DNA of 64,000 bases, taken from positions 1,984,001 through 2,048,000 of the forward strand of contig JAVTLE010000010.1 of NCBI GenBank assembly GCA_033439295.1. Reading direction: 5' to 3'. Under the pieces are notes generated by a model. That model was given only the letters and a program-made list of their open reading frames with translations. It ran no database searches and was not told the origin of the DNA. The position numbers and the translations under genes are program-made. Numbering within the stretch: the first letter of the stretch is position 1; every line of letters begins with the position of its first letter. The stretch is from Deuterostichococcus epilithicus (lineage: Eukaryota > Chlorophyta > Trebouxiophyceae > Prasiolales > Stichococcaceae). Below, piece after piece: positions 45,059-58,200 of the stretch.

Positions 45059-48000
45059 TCACACTTTGCGCGCCCGCGTGCGCTGCTTGGTGGCGTCCTT
45101 TACCACTTTCTCCTCCACCGGCAGCCCCTTGCGCCGGCGCACGGAGTCGATCAGGCGGCGCGCCAGGTTGGGGGCGCCCACACCCTGCCCCTCCTCGCCA
45201 AATTCCTCCCGCTCCTCCTCCGTGACCGGCACGAAGAACGGGTCTACCTGCATTGAGGCGTGGCACACGCATGTGAGCTGCGGGTGGTGGGCGTGCCAGA
45301 AGCAGGCGGCCGAGAGAGGCTCAACAGGCGGCGGCTGGCGTCTGCGGACACAGGGACGGCGCGTGGGGGACTTGTCACAGACCAGCGCAGCGACGTCGGC
45401 TGCAAATCAATCGACAGGATGCGGCGAGGCCGGAAAGATTCCGCAAGGGCCAGGTTCCCAAATGTAGCGGCACGAGAGCTGCGCCCCAGGGCCAGTGCCC
45501 CACATGTATGTGGAAGCAACGGAGGCAGCCACACCTGTAGCCGCTCCCAGTGGCTGAGCAGCAGCGAGGCGGCGGCGCCGCCGGAAGACCGCTGCCGCAT
45601 CTCCGTCATGAGGCCGAAGGACGCCTCCGCGGGCAGGAAGGAGTGCACAGCAAAGACGTCGGCGCCCTCCCGCATCTCCTCGCTCACGATGCGCGCCCGC
45701 CGCCGCCCCAGCACCGTGTACACGCCTGCGGGTGGCAGTAGCGGAGGATACATGGGTTTATGTTGAGTGATCTTTTCTTGGCATGGTTGCAGGAGCGGGC
45801 GCCAATAGGGGACACATTGACATACGACCGTCGCCGAGCAGCAGTGCCTCTGGCAGTACAGGCGCTGGATAGCTGGGAATGTGAGGACAGCCAGGGACGC
45901 GAGGACAGCCCGCCCGTCCGGCCATGCCGGTGCGGCTCGTGCTATGCAGAGCACGGAGAGCCCTGCGCCGCCATCGCCAGCCTCTTGGACCGCACCGCGG
46001 GCGAGGCAGGACGGGCGCGCCGGCATGTCCAGACAAGCACGGTTCGAAGCCAGACCAAAAACAAGAGCATGCAAGGAAGAAGATGTCGCACCCGACAGCA
46101 CCTCCGAGGAGGCGGACACCTCGCACAGGAACATGGCCTCCACCAGGCGGGGCCCGGCCTCTGAGACCGCGCGCCTGAAGGCCTGCCGCGCCGCCGCCGT
46201 CACCTGCGCCGCATGCCGCCCCTCGGCTCTAAGCCCCGAGCTTGCATTGGGAATGGAAGAAGGGTTTGCGATAGGTCCTGCTGCGGACACTGCCACCTGG
46301 CCAGCACCGCAGCCGAGCGCAGTGCGGGCGCCACCGCCACATGCAGTGACTGCAGCTGGCTGGGCAGCTGCAGCAGCAGACAGAAATGGGCACAGCAGCG
46401 ATGTGCGGTGGAAGAAGCACGTCGGCAGCCAAGATCGCACCTGGCCGCTGAGGGGGCCGTACACATCTTCCTGCAGGTCCAGCGTGGCGCCGCCAGCCTG
46501 CCGCTGGTCATGCTGCGCCGCCAGGTTTACCCGCGCCTCCACCTGCGCCACAATCATCGCTGAGGTTCGAGAATAGGGTTTAGTTTCTCGTCCAAGCTGA
46601 CCTGTGTGCATGGATGCGGCAGTGCAGAGGACCGTCGCCAGCGCTGTCTAGCGCTGGAAGTGAAGCTGCAAACCTCTGCCGGAGGCTGATCAACTTGGCC
46701 TGCAGCTGTAGCCATCATGTTCCAAGCGGCCCAGCTGCCCGTGCGTGGTGCTCCGCAGAGGGGCGTGAAGTTGGTTCACATTAAGTGCCCCTTCCCGTGA
46801 GGGCAGCTGCGCGGCCGCACCTCGAATGCGACGCCCCACATGGGCTCATCACACAGCGGCCCAGCCGCCGCGGCCAGCTGGAAGCCGGCAGCGGTGCCGG
46901 ACTCCACCGCATGGTGCATGGATGCCAGCGCCGCGGGGTCGATCGCATCCGCCGCTGAGCCTGCAGGCACACAGACGCACTCGCATTGAAGACAACGCCG
47001 GTCGACTTGAGCCTCTCTCTGTGGAAGCAATTGGCTGCTCAGGTTTTAGGGTTTCACATGCGCTGGCAGCTTCGTCAAGCCAGTGTCTCTCTGGAAAGCC
47101 AACAGCGCAATGCACCTGCTTCACTGACGGGCGCCGAACGAGCCCCTCCGGCAGCAGTTGGCAGCTGCGCGGCCATAGCGGCGTCCCCCGTTGCCGCGGC
47201 AGCAGGAAGCAGCAGGGCGCCCATCTCCGGGCCGCCCAGCTCCAGACGCACCTGTTCCCCACTCTGCAGGGCGAGCAGACAATAAAGATCTGCCGGTAAA
47301 TTTGGCCGGGAAAGACACCGGCATGCCATGAGCGGAGACGACGCTGTATGCAGGCAGCGGGCTGGTCCTCCAGCGATGTGGCTGACGGGCTTTCCTGAGG
47401 ACTGTGAGCGGCACAAGGCACACTGCAACAGCCAGGAGCCCTGAGCCCCGAGACTTGACCGGAGCTGGGGAGGCGGTCACATCATCAGCATGTTGAGTGA
47501 TCCCTTTCCATTTACCCCCTCATGATTGCGGATCCTTTTCTTCGTCCCACTTCCTGCTTCCTCAGCTTCCTCACCTGCTGCGGCTCCTCCTCGGCGGCCG
47601 TGGCATCGCGCCGCCCCAGCCGCAGCAGCTGCGCGGGAAGCACCTCCCAAAGGCCGCCGCCCCTGCCGCGGGCGTCCCGCACCAGCAGCAGGTTGGGTCC
47701 CACCCGATGCGGTCCCAGCAGCCATGCGCGCCGCAGCAGCGCTGCCGAGCCGCCGCCAGCGTCCTCCGCGGCCGCTGCCAGCCTGTGTGCGCGATCGGTG
47801 TGGTCAGGCGCTGCAACACTTTCATTCACGTCCGCGCCGGTCAACAGCAGCGGGAGGAGGTTTTAGCAAAATGTCTGCTGACTCAAGCGCAGGGGAGCAG
47901 CCTGGGCAACGTGTTGCAGCGTGTTGCAACATCCAAGGTTTGGCGTGGGCACGAAAGTTGTAGGCTTGCCTATTCTGGAGGGCGCCCAGAGCGCCGCCAG

Positions 48001-48084
48001 ACTCGGCTGCTCCGTTCTGGCTGCGATCCGCATCCGCATTTGCCGCGGCGCCGCCCGCCGCCGCCGCGTCGCCGCCGCTGGGAT

Positions 48085-48115
<31 letters not shown>

Positions 48116-51100
48116 GCCGTCACGGCCGCCGGCATGGGCCCGCATGCTGCTCTCGTGGGAGCGCTGAGACGAGTCCACCGCCGCCCGTACGAGGTCCGCG
48201 TTCTCGGACAGTGCGCCAGCAATGGTGGCCGGCAGCGGTAGCGCCCGCACCCGCAGCGTGACTCGCCCGTTGGCCGTCGTCGCCTCCACCACCTGTGGTC
48301 GACAAGCGTTCCGGACTTTCTTCCGGCGAACCCTTTACAAATACATAGCATTCGCTTGCTGAACTGGCTACGATCAGCTCACAGAGACAGAGATGTCATA
48401 AGTGCGCATGTGCTTCCGGATCAGCCTGAGAGTCAGCAGGGCCGCCGTGGGGCGCTCGAGTGGTTCTACCCACGCAGCGACTGCCGTATTCGAACCAACT
48501 CCGTCAAGCAGCGGGAACGCGAGCCAGGAAGCAGGTGCCTGACGGCCGGCGCGCCTTGGGCAGGCGATGCGCGGCGTCGGGCGCCTCGGCGGGGTCGGCA
48601 ACCGACTCACGGAAGGCGACGAGCGGCGGCGACACCGTCAGCTCCACCCGCGCAAAGCGCTCCCGCAGGTCCTGGATGCACGTCTCCAGGTGCACCTCGC
48701 CTGCAGAAGCCGCGCGTGCTTTGCGTTGGAGGGTTTGAGGGGGTCTGCGCGCTGGTCTGTCACCATTTCCGACAAGTCTCTTGCACATGCTCCGTGCGGT
48801 ATCCCACTGCGGCTGCACAGCGCCGCACCCACTCCTCAAATGATCCGGTGCAAAGGCGGTGCAGGGCCGTGGCACTTGTGTGCTGCAGCACAGGAGACAC
48901 ACCCGCGGCGCCGAGCACGTGCTCGCCGGAGGGCTGCAGCGTGACCTCCGCCAGCGGGTCTGCGCGGTGCAGCAGGTCCAACCCCGCCGCCAGCGCCGCC
49001 ATGTCACCCGGCGCAGTCGCCTCCACCGCCACCCGCACGATGGGCGCCGCCTGAGAACGGAAATCCACGCTTGGAGGCCACCAATTTCGGTGGTCAGTGG
49101 TCAGTAAGAGGTGGCGCATTTCCATATCGCCCAGCGCCATCGCCTCCACTGCCATCCTGGGCTTGAATCAGGCCGAAGATTGATGCTGGGTGGCGACTAG
49201 CCAAGTCGCCGAGTGATGTCGGCTCCACCGGCTGCCCGAATGCTGGGATCCGCCTAGATAGACATGCGCACATTTTGCTGCCATTGCATTTGCGACACTT
49301 GAATCAAGGGGGTGCCGACTTTCAAGGGCCCCTAGGAGGGGGCGCCCGAAGACGCGGTGTGCAAATCCAGGATGGCCGCGCAAAACAACAATCACCAGCA
49401 TGGACCAGACCGGCGTGCGGCAGTGCCTATGCCGAGCAAGGTCATGCTGGGAGGCGTGCACCCGCGTCTCAAAGACCCATGCACTCACTCACCGAAGGCT
49501 AAAGAAATCTCGGGCAAAGCTTCCCCTAGCAGCACACCTGGAAGAGCATGGGCGCCAGCGGCCGCGCGGCGGCGCTGTCCGTGAGCGTCGCCGACTTGAG
49601 GATGGCGGTGTCGAGGCCGCCGATGGCCAGCACATTGCCCGCCGGCACCTCCTGCGGGACAAATTCACGGCCCCGTCAATGGCTGTGTCCTGTTTGATGT
49701 ATCCGGGCAAGCTGGTAGGAAGCCAGGGGCAAACCGCAGCACTGCACAGCAGACCAGTGCTGACGTGCAGCAGGTGCAGCACACGGCACGCTCGTCTCAC
49801 AGCAGCAGCTTTGTTTCTGACGTCCATCAGACCCAGCGTGGCAAACGTAGAGACAGCAGGCGGGGAGAGTACACCACGAACATGCTGAGGGTTTAGGGTT
49901 CACCGCAAGGCGCTCGAGGCCGCGGCCCATCATGAGGTACAGGCCCGAGATCCGCGCCTCGTGCCGCTGCTCCCCCGGCTGCGCAGGGGAGTACGCTGCC
50001 GACAGCACCTGCCAGTTCGTGGGGTCACGGACTCGCATGTACGACTCTGGGGTCATCACTGGTCGATGCTGGCGACCAGGACAGCAGGCCGGCAAAATAA
50101 CGTGAGGCAGCGCCCGCGGCAGCAGGATGTGACTGATGCCGCTGCGTGCAGGGCTGATGCCGCGCTTGCCGTCGCACGGCGCATGCAGCCGTCGCGCGGA
50201 CATGCAGGAAGGAGCCTGGTTACGCTGTCTAGCGGTTGAATCAAGAAAAGGAAAATGAGTGAACAAAGGGAAAGGAAAGGAAGAGCTAAATCACCTGCAC
50301 CGTGGCGCCCTCACGCGCGACGCCCGAGAAGACACGGCCAAAGGCGAGGAAGACCTCGGCGTTCGGGTCCGCCGCCGGCGCCGGCTGCCCGTGCCGCCTG
50401 CACACATGGGCATCGATCGTCGAGGGTCGGCCGCCGCATGCGTGCCTGAGATCGATGTGTCTTGTCGCAAGATGAGTTTGAAAGTGCTGCAGTTTCATCA
50501 TCGTGTGGCAGGGAGCTGCGGCGCCGGGCGGTGGGCAGCCAGTCCCGGCGCATGTGGCGCAGCATCGCGTGCAGAAGTCGCTGTCGCAGAGCGACTGCCC
50601 TCAGCCAAACGGGGGCCGGAAACCGGCAAATCGGGAGGAGGGTAATTAGCTCTGCAATTCGTGATATGCAAGTGCGCTCCACCAGACGAACAAATGGAGT
50701 ATTTCACTTCGCGTACCCTCGTGATGTGGCGCCTACCTGGGCAGCGCAGAGGCAGGGACGGCGACCATCTTGGACACATAGACCACAAGTGGCGCATCAG
50801 GGGAGGTGTCGCAAGCGCCGACCGCCGCCTCCATGGCATGCAGGGCGGCCTGCACATCGGGCCGCAGCGGCGCCCCTCGCAGCGCCTCAGAGCGCGGTGG
50901 CAGCAGCCGCGGCACGCGCTCCGGCGCCGCCGACTGTCAGCGGGAGGTGGAGACGCTGAGGCGGGCAGGAAGCGAAGGAAAGGCAGGCAGGCAGGCAGGC
51001 GGACTGACCAGCTTTGTCGGACAAGAGGCGACAGCAGTGTGTGTATCTCGGCGCCTGCTGCCCAGCTGTGCCCTACCGCCTCCCGTTTTCATGAAATCCC

Positions 51101-54100
51101 TCCGCAGGCAAGGACGCAGCAGGCGGACATTGGAGTGATGCCCAGCGAAAGGAAGGAAGCCGCTGCAGGAAGAAAAGTCCTGAACCCTAAAAACTTGAAA
51201 AGCGGACCGCGGGGTCGGGCAGGCGGCCCACGGCCATGCCCAGGACGGCGTCCGACAGCGGCAGCCAGGCGCGCAGAACCGTGCGCAGCGCGGTGCGCGC
51301 ATCTGGGTGCGCCACCGCCTTGGCGCTCACGTCCAGGCCCAGACCCGCCACCACCTTTGCCAGCACCTCCTGCCGCATATGAAGCAGAGCAGGAGTCGCC
51401 ATGAGAGGACACTGGCAGGCGATGGTTTCTGCCGTTGCATCAGACAGGCGGGAGGGTCGGCATCGGTGCTACAGCAGCATACACCCCGACTGAGCGCTTG
51501 CAGCTCCAAAGGCGCTTGCACCAGCTGCGTTGTTCGCAGGAGGGCCGGTCGTTCCATCACCTCAAGAGTGGACCGTGATTCTTTGTTTGATATCTAATAG
51601 ACATCTAATAAGAAAAAAGAAGAGAAGCGCACCTTGTGGTCGGTGCCGGGCTGCGCGGCGGTGTATGCCTTCCACAGCGGCTCCAGCGCCAGCTGCACGA
51701 ACAGCGGGCGGCCGCGGTCGCCGCGGTGCGGCCGCAGCCGCACGATGCGCTTGCCCTTGGCCTGGTACGTGTAGTCGCCCCACAGCGCCTGTGCATCGTG
51801 ATGCCCCACCTCTCGGCCACCCCATCTGTACTCTGGCTGAGTGTAGGTCTAGGCCCCCTGTGTGCAGCTGCCTGGTCATGATGGCACGACAGCTGAAACC
51901 TGCCAGACTTCTCAGTTGTCATGCAAGGCGACAGCATGCAGCCCACGGCAACAGCGCTGTTGGGGCACACCCACGCTCAGACGCACGTGTGCCGCGGGCA
52001 GCCACCTTCAGCAGCGCGCCGGCGTTGCCGCCCATGCGCGTCGCGTACATCCCGGCAAACTGCCCCAGCGTGAACGCCCAACCGTCGCCCGCCGACGCAA
52101 AGGCCACATTGCCCTCCTCCGGGCGGAAGTAGTCCTCCTCGTCTTCCGCTTCCTGCAGCCGCCGCCGCTCCTCCTCGTCTGAGTCGTACGTCGCGCCGCC
52201 ATTGACGCCGTCGCTGCAGCCGGAATGTTTGATGAACATCTGGTGAACATCGTGTCGAATGGAATCGGTGCAAGTCAGCTCTCATGGCTGCAGGAGCTTG
52301 CCTAGCGGTGCTGGCTCCATCCTTCGCGCAGGCCGTGCAACGACCAAGTGGAGTACCAGGTGCTAGGTCTGTGACACTGGCGCCTTGGCGCTGGTTCTCG
52401 ACGGACAAAAAATCCGACGGGTGCTGCTGGTCCCCGAAACGGAAGTCCGACACTGCTGGCGTCAAGTCGCCCATCAACTCGGGGTCCATGAGCGGACGGC
52501 GGGTTGCTGGCAGGCTCCCAGTCAGAGGCGCCGGGCGCCTCTGTGCGCGACCTTGCTGCGGTGCTTCCACGGAGAGCGCGCCTTCCGCGGAGACAAGCCA
52601 TCAGGAGGGAAAATGAATAGAGACGCCCACCCCGCGGCGGCGGCGTCAAGGCCCTCCTGCGCCGCAAGCACGCCGTCGGCGTCGGAGATGTACTGCTCGG
52701 ACGCGAACGCCGACACGACGCCGTTGACGCGCGCCACGATGGCGCGCAGCCGCTCGCACGCCTCCCCCGGGCTCATGCCCACCTCCAGCACCAGGCGGTC
52801 CACCTTGTTGACGACCAGGCACATGCGCACCTGCGGGGCAATGATAGACAAGGGAGATGGATGAGGGGAGTCTTGTTGGTGGATTTGCATTTCAGGGTCT
52901 AGTACGGGGCTAAAGATGCCCACTTCCAACGCCATACTCACCCACTACCCCCACTAAACACTACTGTGCCGCTGCGGGTGGCACGGTTTGCGTCCATGCA
53001 TGCCGCGCTGCGCCAGGCCTGGGAGGAACAGTGACCAGTCGAAGGGTTGTCAGCGGCTTCTCTACCGCAGCGTGGTCATAATGGGTCAGAGAGTCGAGCC
53101 ATGCCTTGCGGCACTCAGGATGCAGGATGCCTGTGCCCACGGCAGTGCTCATCGAAGGTGCTCCACGGGCATGTCTCTGCTATCGACCACCTGATTGCTG
53201 TTCCCTATCCATATAAATTCCCCACTTGCGGGCACAACAAGTCTGCACACAAACCCTGAAGACAGCGCCCTTTCTTACCGTCTCCCCGCAGGTGCGCATG
53301 TGCCTGGTCGTCAACATGGTGGATACACCACAATCCCACTCCTCTGCTATGAAACCCCACCTTCTCCTCCCAGGCCTGGCGCAGCACGGCGTGCGTCTGG
53401 ATGCAGACGCCCTCCACTGCGTCCACCACCACCAGGGCGCCGTCGCTCAGCCGCACCGCCGTCGACACCTGCGCCCGCGCTTGCACAGACTGAGTCACCC
53501 CCACAGCCATTGGTCCTTGCGCCCATCCTCCACCTGAGCGGCCGTGCTTGGATGCTGTGTGGGACGCCCTATACAGGCAGAGCTGCTGGAACGAGGTTGA
53601 GGATCTGCAGTTGTTCTCGACAGCGGCCACACCTCGCTGCAGAAGTCCACATGCCCGGGGCTGTCGATCAGGTTGACCAGCACACCGCGCTTAGCGCGGT
53701 CAGCGGCGGTGGCGGCCTTGGGCAGCCCCGAACCGCCGCCGCCGCCGCGCTCGCCCTCCAGGTGCAGCAGCGAGATGGAGCTGGATTTCATTGTGATGCC
53801 GCGCGCCTGTCGGGAACAGGCGGGAGTCTCAATTGGGGGTGTAACAACTGCTCAAGGCTGCGCGAGGTGGCAGGCTTGCACTAGCGGAGGGTGTCTGCGC
53901 CGCATGGTCGAGGTGCTGTTCAGGAGCATGCCCATGTGACCTGCAGCAGCTTGCAGCATCCCGTGGCGGTGACGGCGCTGGCAACACTTGTGCAGCTGGC
54001 CCGTCGCATCCTCCCTGTATGCACTGTTGGACCCCTCTGAAGGTACGCGCCCGCACCTGCTCGTCGTCGCGGCTGTCCAGGTACCGCATCTGGCCGACCA

Positions 54101-54363
54101 GTTTGGGGTGGATGAGGCCATTCGACGCGATCAGATGGTCCGACATGGTCGTTTTGCCATGGTCCACGTGCGCCAGGATGCAAATGTTGCGGATGCGGGA
54201 CTGCGTAGCAGCATCCGTCGATTTTATGAGCCAGCGGCCAGACACTCGTCCTGTGAGCCTGTGCGCCAGCCGGCATGCGCATGTATATGAGGCAGCACCT
54301 CTGGCGCGGCTGACTCACCGTCTTGGACTGCAGCGCCTGCAGCTCGTCTGTGGAGACGTTCAT
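45059..54363 (-). CDS. EFL1: EFL1 (Ria1), EF-2-like GTPase of 60S ribosomal subunit maturation
   Basis: Start chosen at 54363 ([15 protein letters not shown]) because it splices to [18 protein letters not shown] as in other EFL1 proteins. G-domain motifs are complete: AHVDHGKT (G1), [12 protein letters not shown] (G2), DSPGHVDF (G3), NKVD (G4, about 52810). The linker [11 protein letters not shown] and LWGDYTY follow, then domain II ([33 protein letters not shown]), domain III ([36 protein letters not shown]), domain IV with an Ala-rich insertion (about 48070-48120), and domain V ([32 protein letters not shown], ending QRTRARKV). EFL1 works with SBDS to release eIF6 from cytoplasmic pre-60S particles. 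A Gly-rich insertion lies in the G domain ([10 protein letters not shown]). About 20 exons across 9.3 kb; several edges are approximate. Confidence 0.92.
50982..51001. repeat. Microsatellite (GGCA)5 in an EFL1 intron
   Basis: Five perfect GGCA units within intronic sequence. Confidence 0.85.
53284..53323 (+). repeat. Inverted copy of an EFL1 splice acceptor plus exon start
   Basis: The plus strand here reads CCCCGCAGGTGCGCATGTGC and on to CAACATGGTGGA. This matches, with one mismatch in 40, the minus-strand sequence at 52838-52799, the acceptor and first bases ([11 protein letters not shown]) of the EFL1 G4 exon. The copy lies upstream in the same intron and in opposite orientation, so the pre-mRNA could pair with its own acceptor. 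Confidence 0.85.
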
Positions 54364-55284
54364 GGCTCGCGCGTCAAGCTTGAGCCGCCAGAAAATGGGT
54401 GCAGCCGACAGGTGCCGCAACAGCAGGCGACAGTCGAATCAACTCGCAAGCCTGACTGCCCTTAAATGAAACTCTACATCAAAGTGTTTATCAGTTTAAA
54501 CTATTCGAGGAACCGCAGGACGAAGCTGCGGCCGAAACAGTGCGCCAGCTTTCGGTAGGCATAACTCGGCAAGTTGTGAACTTGCTGGTGCAGTTCCGTA
54601 AAGTGTGATTTATACCTATCTGCAGATACTGTACATCAAAAGCGCTGCTGGACTAAATCATGCCCTCCACTGTGGCGCAGGGTGGCATGAACTTTGCAGT
54701 GTGCCTAAACCCTGAGCGGGCATTGCCTCGAGAAGCAATGGGGCGAAAGTAGGCCGCGAATGACTGCTGACAAGCCGGCGACAATTGCTGATCGGCCTTG
54801 GCCGCGACATTAAATTGGGCTTACAATGCATGAGTTGGCATTCGTTCACCGATAGCTACGATAGCAACTGTGCAGGGTCGGCCTGAAGGCGTCCTCATGA
54901 AAAAGGCGCCGACGGCATGACTCCAGCACTGAACCCAACTGAAAAGCAGTGCAACCGACTGCAAGTTTGACTGCAACTCGCACTCGCTGTTCACACGTCC
55001 TTGAATCATGATGGTGTTTGGCAAGTTGTAGCTAGACTGAGCGCATGGTACGGTCTTCAACTGAGATCAGTGCCGCCGCTTCACAGGCTCCCTGGTCGTC
55101 GCACACTGTGCGGCGCCCAATCCGGATCCCTCACCGTCATTCGTAGTCCTCTGCAACCAGTCACATCACACAGTTTCAAGCAAGCAGCAGGCACAGTGTG
55201 TCATCAGCCTGTGGACCCCAGCAGTACCATGCTGAACAGCCGCGAGTGGCGCCAGGACTGTAACACATGAGAGGCAGCAGTGAG
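54364..55284. other. Intergenic stretch between EFL1 start and EML end
   Basis: AT-richer than its surroundings. It holds the EFL1 promoter side and the EML 3' flank (minus-strand TGTAA at 54825-54821). No gene seen. Confidence 0.4.
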
Positions 55285-58200
55285 TTATGGCGACGGGCAA
55301 CAAACGGCCAGTTGCGCACCGTCTGAAAAGTCCTCCGGGTCGGAATCTGAGTCGGAATTGTCGCCGACGACCCGGAAACTATAGCTCTGCTGCTGCTGCC
55401 GCTGCTGCTGCTGCTGCTGGATCCCGTAGTGATTGTGCTGTTGCGCCGGCAGCAGCGGTGCTGGCTGATGCACCGGCGGCATGTACTGCGGCTGCTGCTG
55501 CGACTGCTGCGGCGGCTGCTGCGCACATCCTTCCCTGATGGCACATGAGACACCAAGCACTCGATGTGCGAGGGCGTGAGAACGCAGCGCTGCCCTGGCT
55601 TTCGAGAAGCAGGGTCAAGGCTGCGATCCATATCAGAACACTAGGTGATGGCAGTGGCTGCTGGCGACATCGTCACCAAAGCGTGTATGGGTTGCCGCAA
55701 ACCTGTATGCCTCTGCCATGCCGTAGCTGCTGGGCCCTTCGCCACCGCCGCCGCTGCCGTCGCCGCCGTGGTGCAGCACACCATTGGCCACCTTCGGCTT
55801 GGCCTTTGGCGGAGGGGCGCGCGGCGCTGACGCTGGCCGGCCGTTGGGCAACGTGGCCCCAGCAGCATGAGCACCACCGCCATTAGCCAGTTTGCTGCCT
55901 GCGTGTCAGGCCCGAGATTGAGTTCAACATTAATCCAGTGGCGCCATCTACTGTCAGCACACAGCCGAGTCGCCTTGAGCAGCGAGCTGGGCGCGCCTCG
56001 GACGCCTCGTCAGGCGTCGTTCAACACCGACAGGCACCTGCGGCAGCCTTGGGCTTGCGTCCCGGCTTGGCAGCTGCCTTGGGGGGCGCCTGCTTCAGCG
56101 GCGGCGCCGCCTGCTGCGGCGGCGCCTGCACCGGCAGGCCGCTGGCGTGCGGCCGAGCCTGCAATGCACCGCAGGAGCTGTTCGCATGTCGAGTTGTGGC
56201 ACCGAAGCCACACTTTTGCAACGAGTCGGCAGCTGACGCCCCGCCAACTTCTGCGCGTATCAGTGGGTGCGTGCTCACGACGGCTGCCGGCACTGCATGA
56301 CCGACAATTGAGCCCATCAGCAGCCGGTCGGGCTTACCACAACCAGACGAAATGAGGCTCCAACCGAGCATGGCTTGCGTCTGATGTGCACGAACCCTTC
56401 TGAGAGTTTCGTCTGGGACACACCTGGAGAAGGTCCACAGTGTCCTGAAGGACCTGGACCTCATTGCCGAGGGCGCCCCGAATCTGGGTCCACTCGAAGG
56501 ACTCGTTCTCCTGGTTCATGTCGTAAACCACGCTGCAGCGCATATGCGAGGGCGACTGAGATGCGAAGCATGAGCCCATGAAACGAGAGGCCTGTGGCAG
56601 ACGGTGGGGCGGCACTCATTCCAGCACAACCGTGCTGAGTGGCATCCAGCCATGCAGTGCCGAAACCCTACAGAGATCTGCTTGAGCTTTGTTCGTATTG
56701 CAGGGGCAACACCACTATGCCACGAGCCCTGAATAGGCACCATTGCGCACCAGTGCTGCCCAGAGATGGCATTGTAATCTGTAATGATGCCATCCCACCA
56801 GCCGCCCGCCGTGGGCCAGTACACCTGCATGCAAAGCCGGCAGGTGCGAGAGGCGAGCATGCAAACCTACGGCGAAACTAATTGCGCCTGCACTCCTGTG
56901 CACTCTGCTTGCCTGGCATGAAGCCCGCCGGGGCAACGAACAGCCGCTTGGCACTACCTGTATGAGCTCCAGTGCCGGAAGATGACCCTTGAAAGCATGT
57001 GTGCATGAGATGCAATTGCGGTTGCAGAGACAGGAAAGCGCATATGGTGTCAAGGGCCGCAAGCGCTCACCTTCACACGGTGTCCCAGGAGCGGATCCAG
57101 CTGCAGGCTGCCTGCCGTGACTGGTGGCCGGTCTCGGCCAGGCGCCGCAGCCAAATACGCCGGCGGCAGCCCGTCAGGCTGCATCAGGGATGCCCCAAGC
57201 AGCTATTGCTTCAACAGCAGGTAAGCAAACTTGAAGGCAAATGGCTCTTGCGCATAGCCCGCACAGGGCTAAGGGTTCGGAGAGCGAGGCATGGCACCGG
57301 TTTAGATATCAACCCCACTGCACAAGACCCTGACCGCACCTTCTTCTTCTTCGCCTGCTTCTGCGGGGGCCCACCCTCGGCGCCGCCTGGCGCCGGCCGC
57401 TTCTTCAGCGGCAGCCTCGCCTTGGCAGCGCCCGGCTTGCCGCTCGGGCTGTCCCTCCCGCCGCCGCTGCCGCCGCCAGCCCTCGGCCCCCTGGGGTTAC
57501 CGTCGGCGGGCGAGAGTGCGAATGCGGCGCCGTGCGCTGCCGGCGGTGTGGCCGGGCCAGGGGCTCCGACCAGGCCATAGCCACCGTCTGCAAAACCGGC
57601 ATCGCTGCCAGCTCCTGGCAGCCCATGCATGTGCTGCGGCTGCATCGGGCGGCCACCCGGCTGCGGCGGCCACAGCTCCCTCGCAGCAGCACCGCCGCCG
57701 TAAGGCTGCTGCTGCTGCGCCGCCACCGAGGCGATGCCGTAGCCGACCATCGGAGACGCATATGTTGGCGCAAAGTCGCCATGCGCCGCTGCAGGCGATG
57801 CCCGCATCTGATGGTGCGGCAGCGCCGGCTGCGGATAGGCGCCGCCGCCAAGCTGCTGCTGCATTGCTGCGTCAACGCTATGATAGCGCAACTGACCCAG
57901 CTGCTGGAAGTAGCCGCTGTCAGGCTGCTGCGGGTGCCCCGCTTGGCCAGGGCGCAGATGATGCTGCGCTCTCCCGTCACGCTGCTGCTGCTGCTGCCAC
58001 CCTGCCGGGCCGCCGCGGCCGCCGCCGGCATCGCTCCGCTGCTGCTGCTGCTGTCGCTGCCCCGGGTGCTGCGGGTAGCTGCCGCGCCCGCCTGACGGGC
58101 TGAGGGGGATTTCGGGCATGCCCATCGACCCCGCTTCGAGGCTGCGCTTCCGCACGCTCCTCCCGCCAACGTCTGCGGGGCTGCCGCGACCGCCGTAGGG

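Noticed and set aside
50979-51001. GGCA array as possible CRISPR-like or regulatory repeat
   Set aside because: Simple microsatellite inside an intron without spacers.
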